NCBI RefSeq assembly: GCF_026625645.1
Contig: NZ_CP113056.1
Location: forward strand, 2,517,001-2,581,000
Origin: Ancylobacter sp. SL191
Lineage (GTDB): Bacteria > Pseudomonadota > Alphaproteobacteria > Rhizobiales > Xanthobacteraceae
Direction of reading: 5' to 3'
Length of the DNA stretch: 64,000 nucleotides
Shown: positions 52,655 through 61,517 of the stretch, piece by piece
How the letters are laid out: each line of letters opens with the position of its first letter
How positions within the stretch are numbered: the first letter of the stretch is position 1
Program-made: the position numbers and the translations under genes
Notes under the pieces: generated by a model
Seen by the model: the letters and a program-made list of their open reading frames with translations, nothing else
Told to the model about the DNA's origin: nothing
Databases searched by the model: none

Positions 52655-54268
52655 CTATTCGGCCGGCGCCGCCTGCACCGAGGTGGGCAGGCTCGCCGTC
52701 TCCGTCTCCGTTACCGCGAGCTTCGAGCAGGCGAAGAGGAAGCCGGCGACGATCACATAGGCCAGCGCCACGCCGGGCGTGACGCCGATCCCCACCGCTT
52801 CGCCATGCATGAAGCCGAAGAAGGTGAGGACGGCGCCGGCGAGCGCGAAGGCCGCGGCCGGCACGAATTTGCGCTCCACCACGAACACGCCGATGGCGCC
52901 GAGCACGAGGCCGACCAGGATCGCGCCCCCGCCCATCACCTCGAGCCCATGGTAGAGCACGCCGACCGAGCCGAGCTTGTCGAGGCCGAGCGCCGCCGCC
53001 GAGGTGCCGGCGACCGCCAGCGAATTGTCGATCAGCAGCTTGGCCCAGGCCGCCAGATGCGGGGTGAGCGCCAGCACCACGGCCGGGGCGTGCTTGGCGG
53101 GCGTGGTCTGGAACGCCTGCGCGCCAATGAGCATGCCGATGTAGAGCAGGATCGGCGAGATGGCGACGACCGGGATCAGCGCCAGAAGCAGGGCGATGAT
53201 GCCGAACCAGGAGAGGATGATGACCATCAGCCCGGTTGCGGCCGAGTAGCCGATGCGCCCGCCCATCGACTTCCAGCCGGGGTGGCCGATATAGACCGCG
53301 TTGATGAAGGGGTTGCCCATCAGGCAGCCGATGAGGCTCACCACGCCGTCGGCGGTCAGCACCCGCGTGGTTGGGTAATGGTCGCCCGCCGCTTCCGCGC
53401 TCTCTACATTGTCCATGGCTTCCACGAGGTCGTAGATGCCGAAGGGAATGGCGGTCACCAGGATGATGCCGAGATACTGGAAGCCGGAGAAGACGTGATC
53501 GAAGGCCGGCAGCGGCACGGAGAAGCCGAAGCTGGAGAGCGCCGCGCCCACATTGGCGACGCTCATGCCGCCATAATTCAGGCCGAGCGCGGTGGAGCCC
53601 CAGGCGATGATCATGCCGACGGCGATGGCGACGAGGCCGGCGGGAATGCCCTTGGGGTATTTCACCCCGCCAAACCAGCTCACCAGGATGATGGCGAAGC
53701 AGGTGAGGCCGATGACCGGCGTGGTGAAGATCTCGAAGGCGGGGCGCATCGAGATGAAGGCGATGGAGACGCCCGCCAGTGTGCCGAGCAGGGCCGCGCG
53801 GGGGGTGATCCTGCGGATATAGGGGGCGATGAAGCCACCGATCATCAGGATGAAGCTCTGGAAGAACACCCAGACGAGGCCGGCTTCCCAGCCCTTGATC
53901 GGGTCGCCCGTCGCCGCGCCGATCGGCAGCATGATGACGAAGGTGACGACGAACATATGCGGCACCGAGATGCCCGAGGGCAGGGCGCACACATCATCGC
54001 GCCCGGTCTTCTTGGCGAGCTGGTAGCCGAGCCAGGCGTAATAGCTCGTGGACAGGAACATCATCAGCCCGACGGCGGGCAGGATGCGGCCGAAGACGAT
54101 TTCCGGCGGCATCTTCAGCACGAATTGCAGCAGGCCGGTCAGCACCAGCATGTTGACGAGGATGTTGGTGCCGAAGCCGAACAGGGCATTCCAGTCGCCC
54201 CGCGTCCACAACGTCGGCCTCATGCCGATGCGGGAGGAGGATATCGGCGTCATTTCGGTGGCGGACAT
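52655..54268 (-). CDS. NCS2/AzgA-like family permease
   Basis: A 537-residue inner-membrane permease with about 12-14 helices. The family-like stretches are FGFGTNILVNMLVLTGLLQF (about residues 30-49), DDVCALPSGISVPHMFVVTF (about 91-110), FGIYDLVEAMDNVESAEAAG (about 276-295) and GGRIGYSAATGLMVIILSWF (about 334-353), matching the acidic substrate-site helices of nucleobase:cation symporter-2 (GhxP/AzgA branch). Nucleobase-like or amide nitrogen compounds are the expected substrate; which one cannot be said. It is 66 bp after the hydrolase gene and shares its promoter, so it most likely imports that enzyme's substrate or a precursor. Confidence 0.85.
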   Translation of the reverse strand: MSATEMTPISSSRIGMRPTLWTRGDWNALFGFGTNILVNMLVLTGLLQFVLKMPPEIVFGRILPAVGLMMFLSTSYYAWLGYQLAKKTGRDDVCALPSGISVPHMFVVTFVIMLPIGAATGDPIKGWEAGLVWVFFQSFILMIGGFIAPYIRRITPRAALLGTLAGVSIAFISMRPAFEIFTTPVIGLTCFAIILVSWFGGVKYPKGIPAGLVAIAVGMIIAWGSTALGLNYGGMSVANVGAALSSFGFSVPLPAFDHVFSGFQYLGIILVTAIPFGIYDLVEAMDNVESAEAAGDHYPTTRVLTADGVVSLIGCLMGNPFINAVYIGHPGWKSMGGRIGYSAATGLMVIILSWFGIIALLLALIPVVAISPILLYIGMLIGAQAFQTTPAKHAPAVVLALTPHLAAWAKLLIDNSLAVAGTSAAALGLDKLGSVGVLYHGLEVMGGGAILVGLVLGAIGVFVVERKFVPAAAFALAGAVLTFFGFMHGEAVGIGVTPGVALAYVIVAGFLFACSKLAVTETETASLPTSVQAAPAE

Positions 54269-54334
54269 GGTGGTTCGTCCCCTCAGGTTGATCGGTGGTC
54301 GCTCAGGCGAAAGGCGGCAGGCGCACGCTGAAAC

Positions 54335-55033
54335 TCACGCCGCGTCGCTCTGGGCGGCGGGCTTGTTGCCGAGCGCGGCGGTGAGCGCCGCGGAATCGGA
54401 GACCCAGCCGAAGATCCCGCCCTGCGCCTTGATCATCTCGAGGCCAATGCGGTGGAACTCCGGGAAATAGGAGGCGCAGCAATCGCTGAGCGCGACGCAG
54501 CGATAGCCGCGGTCATTGCCCTCGCGGATCGTGGTGTGGACGCAGACCTCGGTGGTGACGCCGGCCACCAGCAGCGTGTCGATGCCGCGGTTCTTCAGCA
54601 TGAGCTCGAGGTCGGTCTGGTAGAAGGCGCCCTTGCCGGGCTTGTCGAGGACCGGCTCGCCGGGTGCGGGATAAAGCGCGGCGATGATGTCGTGGCCGGG
54701 CTCGCCGCGAATAAGGATGCGGCCCATCGGGCCGGCGCAGCCGATGCGTGTGGTGGGCTCGCCGCGCTCGACCTTGGCGGGCGGCGCGTCCATCATGTCC
54801 GGGCGGTGGCCTTCGCGGGTGTGGATGACCAGCATCCCCGCCGCGCGCGCCGCCGCCAGCGCCACCTGACAGGGACCGACCGCCGCCTGCAGCAGCGACA
54901 CGTCATTGCCCAGCGTCTCGCCGAAGCCGCCCGGCTCCAGAAAGTCCCGCTGCATATCAATGATGACCAGCGCCGCGCGCGCCGGATCAAAGGCAAGGGC
55001 GGCAGGCTCGGCGGCGAGAAGGCTGTCGGGCAT
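54335..55033 (-). CDS. Cysteine hydrolase of isochorismatase superfamily, biuret-amidohydrolase-like
   Basis: A 232-residue isochorismatase-fold amidohydrolase. The catalytic Asp26 (IIDMQRDF), Lys131 (DKPGKGAF) and Cys164 (TTEVCVHTT) are intact with spacing as in biuret amidohydrolase BiuH. The stretches HTREGHRPDM, MGRILIRGEPGHDII and MIKAQGGIFGWVSDSAAL also read like BiuH/triuret hydrolase; Gln204 in the K-x-Q-G-G motif lines up with a Gln that, as I recall, contacts biuret. I start at the ATG at 55033; a TTG five codons upstream is weaker. It leads the cassette hydrolase-permease-cupin behind a sigma-54-like promoter. Triuret, ureidoacrylate or carbamoyl-type substrates are alternatives. 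Confidence 0.85.
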   Translation of the reverse strand: MPDSLLAAEPAALAFDPARAALVIIDMQRDFLEPGGFGETLGNDVSLLQAAVGPCQVALAAARAAGMLVIHTREGHRPDMMDAPPAKVERGEPTTRIGCAGPMGRILIRGEPGHDIIAALYPAPGEPVLDKPGKGAFYQTDLELMLKNRGIDTLLVAGVTTEVCVHTTIREGNDRGYRCVALSDCCASYFPEFHRIGLEMIKAQGGIFGWVSDSAALTAALGNKPAAQSDAA

Positions 55034-55086
55034 GGGGCGGCTCCGCAATCAGGAAGCACGGCACCTCGGCGGAGGGCGTCGGTTCG

Positions 55087-55106
55087 TGCATACATTGATG
55101 TATGCA
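55087..55106 (-). promoter_or_regulatory. Palindromic operator-like site at the hydrolase promoter
   Basis: TGCATACAT and ATGTATGCA, each nine bases and a perfect inverted pair separated by TG, lie 54 bp upstream of the hydrolase start. The TGTATGCA/TGCATACA form is the style of FadR/GntR-family operators. It overlaps the -12 element and the predicted start site (about 55092), where a bound repressor would block transcription. No regulator gene is adjacent. Confidence 0.6.
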
Positions 55107-55119
55107 GGAGGCGTGCCAA
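55103..55119 (-). promoter_or_regulatory. Sigma-54 (-24/-12) promoter for the hydrolase-permease-cupin cassette
   Basis: On the minus strand the bases read TTGGCACG-CCTC-CTGCA. Against the RpoN consensus YTGGCACG-RNNN-TTGCW this matches the complete -24 element and GC at -12, with the correct spacing; the two mismatches are C for R at position 9 and C for T at position 13. Transcription would start near 55092. An AT-rich stretch follows upstream (55120-55225), as is common where IHF bends DNA toward an enhancer-bound activator. I found no clear NtrC site. Confidence 0.72.
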
Positions 55120-55313
55120 GCCTTTATTGGATATAAGTAACTGATGATAATAGATATATTTTTGTGATCTGGTCGACGCGCTGCGGTCTTTATGATGGCA
55201 TATTGATTAAATTATATGCATTTATAGAGGCGTGAATGAATTGGGCATCGCGACGTGCGGGTGGTTGTTGCACGGGTCCGCCCGGTGAAGGATAGGGCGT
55301 CTCGGGAGTCGCC

Positions 55314-56111
55314 ATGCTCATCGCCCATCTCTCCGACCCGCATCTGCGCCCGCCGGGCGTGCTCTATCAGGGGCTGGTCGATTCCAACGCCATGTTCGTC
55401 GCGGCGCTGGATCATCTCGCCCGGCTCGAGCCGCGCCCCGATCTGGTGCTGCTGAGCGGCGATCTGGTGGATGACGGAACGCCCGAGGAATACGCCCATG
55501 CCCGCGTTCTGCTGGCGGGGATCGGGCTGCCACTGCTGGCCATTCCCGGCAATCACGATGAGCGCGAGGCGTTTCGCGCCGCCTTCGCCGATCACCCGCA
55601 TCTGCCCGACACTGGGCCGTTGCATTTCGCGGTGGGCGATCACGGCCCGGTGCGGATTGTCGCTGTCGATGTCACCGTGCCCGGCGATCATCACGGCGAC
55701 TTCGACGCGGCGGCGGAAGACTGGCTGGAGGCGAGGCTGGCCGCCGAGCCGGAGCGGCCGACGCTGGTGATGATGCACCAGCCGCCGTTCGAGAGCGGCA
55801 TCGCCTGCATTGACGACTATAACTGCCGCGGTGGTGACCGGCTTGCCGCCGTGCTGGCGCGCCATCCCCAAGTCGAGCGGCTGCTCTGCGGCCATATCCA
55901 CCGCTCCATGCAACTCCGCTTCGGCGGGACGCTGCTGCTCACCGCGCCCAGCACGACCACCGCCATCGCCCTGCGCCTCGTGCCGGAGGCGGAGGCGGCC
56001 TCTTTCGTCGAGCCGCCGGCGCTGCTGCTGCATCAGTGGCGGCCGGGCACCGGGCTCGTCACCCACCATGTCCCGATCGGCCGCTTTCCCGGCCCGTTCG
56101 ACTTTTTCTGA
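55314..56111 (+). CDS. Metallophosphoesterase, CpdA-like (3',5'-cyclic nucleotide phosphodiesterase)
   Basis: A 265-residue calcineurin-like phosphoesterase. The five metal motifs are complete: [11 protein letters not shown] (D-x-H, residues about 5-15), [11 protein letters not shown] (G-D, about 45-55), [11 protein letters not shown] (G-N-H-D/E), MMHQPPFES (H), and [12 protein letters not shown] (G-H-x-H). They form the Fe/Mn centre. The order and the HIHR end fit the cAMP phosphodiesterase CpdA/Icc, but other class III enzymes look similar. The ATG at 55314 follows CGGGAG. It is divergent from the sigma-54 cassette and 59 bp before uvrB; the short gap suggests uvrB may share its transcript. 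Confidence 0.9.
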   Translation: MLIAHLSDPHLRPPGVLYQGLVDSNAMFVAALDHLARLEPRPDLVLLSGDLVDDGTPEEYAHARVLLAGIGLPLLAIPGNHDEREAFRAAFADHPHLPDTGPLHFAVGDHGPVRIVAVDVTVPGDHHGDFDAAAEDWLEARLAAEPERPTLVMMHQPPFESGIACIDDYNCRGGDRLAAVLARHPQVERLLCGHIHRSMQLRFGGTLLLTAPSTTTAIALRLVPEAEAASFVEPPALLLHQWRPGTGLVTHHVPIGRFPGPFDFF

Positions 56112-56170
56112 GGCCGGGCCGGCCGGCGCGCCCCCTTTTCGGATCGCGCCCGAGCGCCCATATTCCCGCC

Positions 56171-58771
<2,601 letters not shown>

Positions 58772-58789
58772 CGCGGCGCGGAGAGCGCG

Positions 58790-59203
58790 TCAGAACCGCT
58801 TCTTCAGCCAGATGCAGGAATGGCCGGGCGGGTAATCGTCGATCTGGCCGAAGCGCTGGTAACCGTGCTTGGCGTAGAAATCCGGCGCCTGGAAGCTGTA
58901 GGTCTGCAGATGGGCGCCGATGCAGCCACGCGCCCGCGCCTCCGTCTCGGCGGCACCGAGCAGGGCGCTGCCCACGCCGCCACCCCGCGCCTCGGGCGAA
59001 ACCCATAGCCAATCGACGAACATCCAGCCGAAGTAGCAGTGCGCCTTGAGCCCGGCCTGGACCCCGCCGTCGCCATCGCGGGCGATGACCCAGAAGTTCG
59101 AGGCGTGCAGTGGGCCGCCCTTGGCTTCGTTGTAAACATCGAGCCCCCGGTCGATCAGCTCCCGCACCTCGGCTACCGGATTGGCCTCCACGTCTAGTCT
59201 CAT
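58790..59203 (-). CDS. GNAT family N-acetyltransferase
   Basis: A 137-residue acetyltransferase close in style to small YjdJ/Rv-type GNATs. The motif A segment is WVSPEARGGGVGSALLGAAE (about residues 70-89; R-G-G-G-V-G), preceded by the CYFGWMFVDWL strand and followed by HLQTYSFQAPDFYAKHGYQR (Q-x-P-x-F-Y-x-x-x-G-Y), the typical beta-bulge end. The C-terminus is the strand SCIWLKKRF. Substrate unknown. The ATG at 59203 is used; the 72 extra residues in the frame are not family-like. It converges on uvrB, 18 bp away, and is divergent from the DUF805 gene. Confidence 0.88.
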   Translation of the reverse strand: MRLDVEANPVAEVRELIDRGLDVYNEAKGGPLHASNFWVIARDGDGGVQAGLKAHCYFGWMFVDWLWVSPEARGGGVGSALLGAAETEARARGCIGAHLQTYSFQAPDFYAKHGYQRFGQIDDYPPGHSCIWLKKRF

Positions 59204-59300
59204 GGGCTGCTCTCCACGGCCTCGTATTTGCGCGAGGTGGTCTTTGCCGCCCTTCGTGGCAACAATGCGTGGCAATGCCAATGAGGCATGGGGGAATGTC

Positions 59301-59687
59301 ATGGGTTTCACGCAAGCCGTATCGAGCGGTCTCAGCCAGTACGCCACCTTCACCGGCCGGGCCACGCGGTCGGAATATTGGTGGTGGGTGCTGTTCTCGA
59401 TCCTCGTCAACATCGTCACCGGCCTGCTCGATACGGCGCTGTTCGGCGCGGTGTCGCTGCTGGCCTATGGCGATATGCACGCGCTGACGCCGATCAGCAC
59501 GCTTGTCGGGCTCGCGCTGCTCATCCCCTCGCTCGCGCTGGCCGTGCGCCGCTTCCACGACATGGATCACACCGGCTGGTGGCTGCTGATCGGGCTCACC
59601 GGCATCGGCGCGTTTGTTATCTTCTTCTGGTTCATGCGGCGCGGCACGCTGGGCCCGAACCGCTTCGGCTACGACCCGCTGAGCTGA
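59301..59687 (+). CDS. DUF805 family membrane protein
   Basis: A 128-residue inner-membrane protein with four hydrophobic segments (about residues 25-45, 53-60, 65-80, 92-110). The DUF805 hallmarks are TGRATRSEYWWWVLFS at the start and AVRRFHDMDHTGWWLLIGLT (R-R-x-H-D-x-x-x-x-G-W-W) near 81-100, followed by IFFWFMRRGTLGPNRFGYDP, the typical end. No biochemical function is known. The ATG at 59301 is preceded by GGGGGAATGTC. It lies between two minus-strand genes and is probably a separate transcript ending at the hairpin at 59714. Confidence 0.92.
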   Translation: MGFTQAVSSGLSQYATFTGRATRSEYWWWVLFSILVNIVTGLLDTALFGAVSLLAYGDMHALTPISTLVGLALLIPSLALAVRRFHDMDHTGWWLLIGLTGIGAFVIFFWFMRRGTLGPNRFGYDPLS

Positions 59688-59713
59688 TCCCGCTGAGCTG
59701 AAGCTCCAACGAA

Positions 59714-59738
59714 AACGGGCGCCGCAAGGGCGCCCGTT
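59714..59738. terminator. Terminator hairpin between DUF805 and Tim44-like genes
   Basis: AACGGGCGCC (59714-59723) and GGCGCCCGTT (59729-59738) form a ten-pair stem with a five-base loop. The minus strand continues with TTTTCG, so it best serves the minus-strand Tim44-like gene; it can also stop plus-strand transcripts from DUF805 less efficiently. Confidence 0.85.
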
Positions 59739-59760
59739 CAATCGGTCAGGAGGCGAAGGT

Positions 59761-60783
59761 TCAGCCCTGCTGGATGGCGCTGAGCTGCCAGGCGCCGCCC
59801 GGCGTGCGGGTGAAGGTCCAGAACTCCACTGCCTGCTCCAGACGGTCAGCGTCGCTCTGCACCACGCGGCCGGTGGCCTTGTCGAGCGTCACGTCCTTGA
59901 GCTGGTAGCGCATGGCGACGGTGGCGTAGTCGCGGCCATCCTCGTTCCAGGCTTCCGACAGGTCGCCCTGCAGCAGCTTCACGTCGGTGAGGCGGTTCTC
60001 AAGGCCGTTCTTGGCGAGATCGTCCAGTTCCTCGCCGATATAGCCCATCATTTCCGGCGTCAGGCGCTCCGTCAGCGCGGCGCGGTCGTCACGGCCATAG
60101 GCCGTCTGGACCTCGCCGAGCAGGCGCTCGAAGCTGTCGAAATCGCCACCGTCCAGCTTGATCGGGCGGCCGCGCGGGCCGGTGCCGAAGCCGAATCGGG
60201 CGGGGCCCGTGGCGGCCGCTGCCGGCGCGCCCTGCGGCGCACCCGTGCCGCCGGCGCCGTTCAGCGCGTCGCGCTGCAGCGGCGCAGCCGGATCGGGGCG
60301 GGCACCGCCGGCATAGGACGGCTGGTTGCGGCTGCGCAGCCAGCCCATCACCAGACGGACGACGATGAAGATGAGCGCCACCTGAAGCAGCAGGCCGAGA
60401 ATGCCGGAGAGGCTGCCGAGGCCAGAGAAGAAGCCGGAGCCCATGAGCAGGCCGAACAGGCCGGCGCCGAGCAGGCCGCCCATCAGGCCACCCATGAAGC
60501 CGCCGCGGTTGAAGAAGCCGCCGGGCTGGGCGCCGGGCGCGCGGGCCGCCGCGCTGGGCGCGGTCTGGCCCTGCGGCGTCGCGGAACGCTGCATCGGCTG
60601 GGCGGAAGGCGCGGTGGGGGTCGGGGCCGGGGTCGACCAGGTCTTGGAGCCACGGCTGCCGAAGCTGCCGCTACGGCCGACGCGCGCCTCGGCGAAATCG
60701 GTGGCGACCATCAGGCCGGCACCGAGAAACAGGGTCGCCACGGCGAGACGCAGCATGGCGGAACGGGAACGCGGAGACTTCAC
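59761..60783 (-). CDS. Tim44-like domain membrane protein
   Basis: A 340-residue exported or membrane protein of the bacterial Tim44-like group. An N-terminal signal or anchor (LRLAVATLFLGAGLMVATDF, about residues 12-31) is followed by a Pro/Ser/Ala-rich linker, a glycine-rich hydrophobic region (FMGGLMGGLLGAGLFGLLMG, about 95-114) plus a transmembrane helix (LLLQVALIFIVVRLVMGWLR), then a soluble Tim44/Tim44-like domain at about 205-340 (DFDSFERLLGEVQTAYGRDD, and EFWTFTRTPGGAWQLSAI). The start is GTG at 60783 with GGGAG upstream; an ATG ten codons later is the alternative. The family is the bacterial relative of mitochondrial import factor Tim44; its role in bacteria is unsettled. Confidence 0.86.
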   Translation of the reverse strand: MKSPRSRSAMLRLAVATLFLGAGLMVATDFAEARVGRSGSFGSRGSKTWSTPAPTPTAPSAQPMQRSATPQGQTAPSAAARAPGAQPGGFFNRGGFMGGLMGGLLGAGLFGLLMGSGFFSGLGSLSGILGLLLQVALIFIVVRLVMGWLRSRNQPSYAGGARPDPAAPLQRDALNGAGGTGAPQGAPAAAATGPARFGFGTGPRGRPIKLDGGDFDSFERLLGEVQTAYGRDDRAALTERLTPEMMGYIGEELDDLAKNGLENRLTDVKLLQGDLSEAWNEDGRDYATVAMRYQLKDVTLDKATGRVVQSDADRLEQAVEFWTFTRTPGGAWQLSAIQQG

Positions 60784-60962
60784 GAGGCGGGTTCTCCCAA
60801 CACGACGGCGATCCGGCGGCCCGAAGATCGGGCCTGCCGCTGCGTCACATATGGGGAAGAAGCGCGGTGATTTCCACCTCGTCGCCATCACGTCGCTGCG
60901 ACGAGGGTCATCTGTGACCCGTCGGGCGGCGAGGGAGGGGACGGCGCCGATTCCCGACGGCC

Positions 60963-61145
60963 TCAGAAACCGAGGCGCGATTCGAGCGAGGCGATGGAGC
61001 CCACGGGCGCGGATACGAGGCTGCCGGACTTCTTGTCGGCGGAGGCCGGAGCGGCAATCTGACCGGGCAGAGCCTTCGACTGGAGGGCCTTGGGCGGCAG
61101 GGCGGCTTGGGTCTGAACCTCGGAACGGTTCATGACGGGGGGCAT
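60963..61145 (-). CDS. Small protein of unknown function (60 aa)
   Basis: I do not recognise this 60-residue protein. It is Ala/Ser/Pro/Lys-rich, without transmembrane segment or Cys, reading PPVMNRSEVQTQAALPPKAL at the N-terminus and SAPVGSIASLESRLGF at the C-terminus. AAGGA lies seven bases before the ATG at 61145, a good ribosome site, and the composition is not the Arg/Pro/Gly-skewed kind of shadow frames. It lies alone between the Tim44-like gene (179 bp away) and the divergent ppc gene, with a 340-base control region shared with ppc. Likely a disordered small protein; a role near ppc expression is speculation. Confidence 0.55.
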   Translation of the reverse strand: MPPVMNRSEVQTQAALPPKALQSKALPGQIAAPASADKKSGSLVSAPVGSIASLESRLGF

Positions 61146-61421
61146 TTCGACGTCCTTCTGTTACGCATACGCAGCCGGCGATTCACGCGCCGGATTGACC
61201 ACAAAAGACACCGCCACTGGACGATGCCGGCTCAACGAGACTGACTATGAAGGTTTAACGGTTAACCTTGCCTGAGCCTGACGTTCATATTGGGCGCGAT
61301 TCCGTTCAGAAACGGGGCGCCTATAAGGCAGAACGAAAGAATCCGAACCCTGTTGCGCGGATGCCTCACGGTCAGGGCGCTGAGATAGGCGTGGGTCGCA
61401 CCTGCGACAACCTAATCTTCA
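61146..61421. other. Shared upstream region of the 60-aa gene and ppc
   Basis: No gene is convincing in this stretch (the frame 61268-61456 lacks a ribosome site). It contains the promoter(s) of the divergent genes. AAGGTTTAACGGTTAACCTT at 61250-61269 is an imperfect palindrome with two TTAAC elements three bases apart; it resembles, but does not match in spacing, a CtrA-type TTAA-N7-TTAAC box. A TTAACC-rich segment like this is unusual in the GC-rich surroundings and could bind a regulator. Confidence 0.4.
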
Positions 61422-61445
61422 GGCATGGCTGTCATGCCCGGCATG
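61422..61445 (+). promoter_or_regulatory. Alternating hairpin half-sites in the ppc leader
   Basis: Three half-sites alternate: GGCATG (61422-61427), CATGCC (61433-61438) and GGCATG (61440-61445). The middle one can pair with either side: left stem with a five-base loop, right stem (only one loop base) mainly as a DNA palindrome. Such arrangements allow switching or protein binding. It lies about 40 bases before the upstream ORF of ppc; function is untested. Confidence 0.35.
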
Positions 61446-61484
61446 CTAATTGCTAAGTTGTCTTACGCCTAAAGGAGTATCGCC

Positions 61485-61517
61485 ATGTCGGGAGTCGCCT
61501 CATGTCCCTCGCTCTGA
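61485..61517 (+). CDS. Upstream ORF overlapping the ppc start (10 codons)
   Basis: The ATG at 61485 has the best ribosome site in the region (AAAGGAG, seven bases away) but is out of frame with ppc and reads [10 protein letters not shown] then stop (61515-61517). The ppc ATG (61502) lies within it, so ribosomes finishing the small ORF could re-initiate or be coupled into ppc. No function for the peptide itself is suggested. Confidence 0.45.
   Translation: MSGVASCPSL

Noticed and set aside
55270..55290. TGCAC...GGTGAA upstream of the sigma-54 site as an NtrC box
   Set aside because: The half-sites are about four bases too far apart for the known NtrC dyad.
61250..61269. CtrA-like TTAAC pair upstream of ppc
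   Set aside because: The spacing between TTAA elements is three bases rather than the canonical seven, so I list it only as an unusual sequence.
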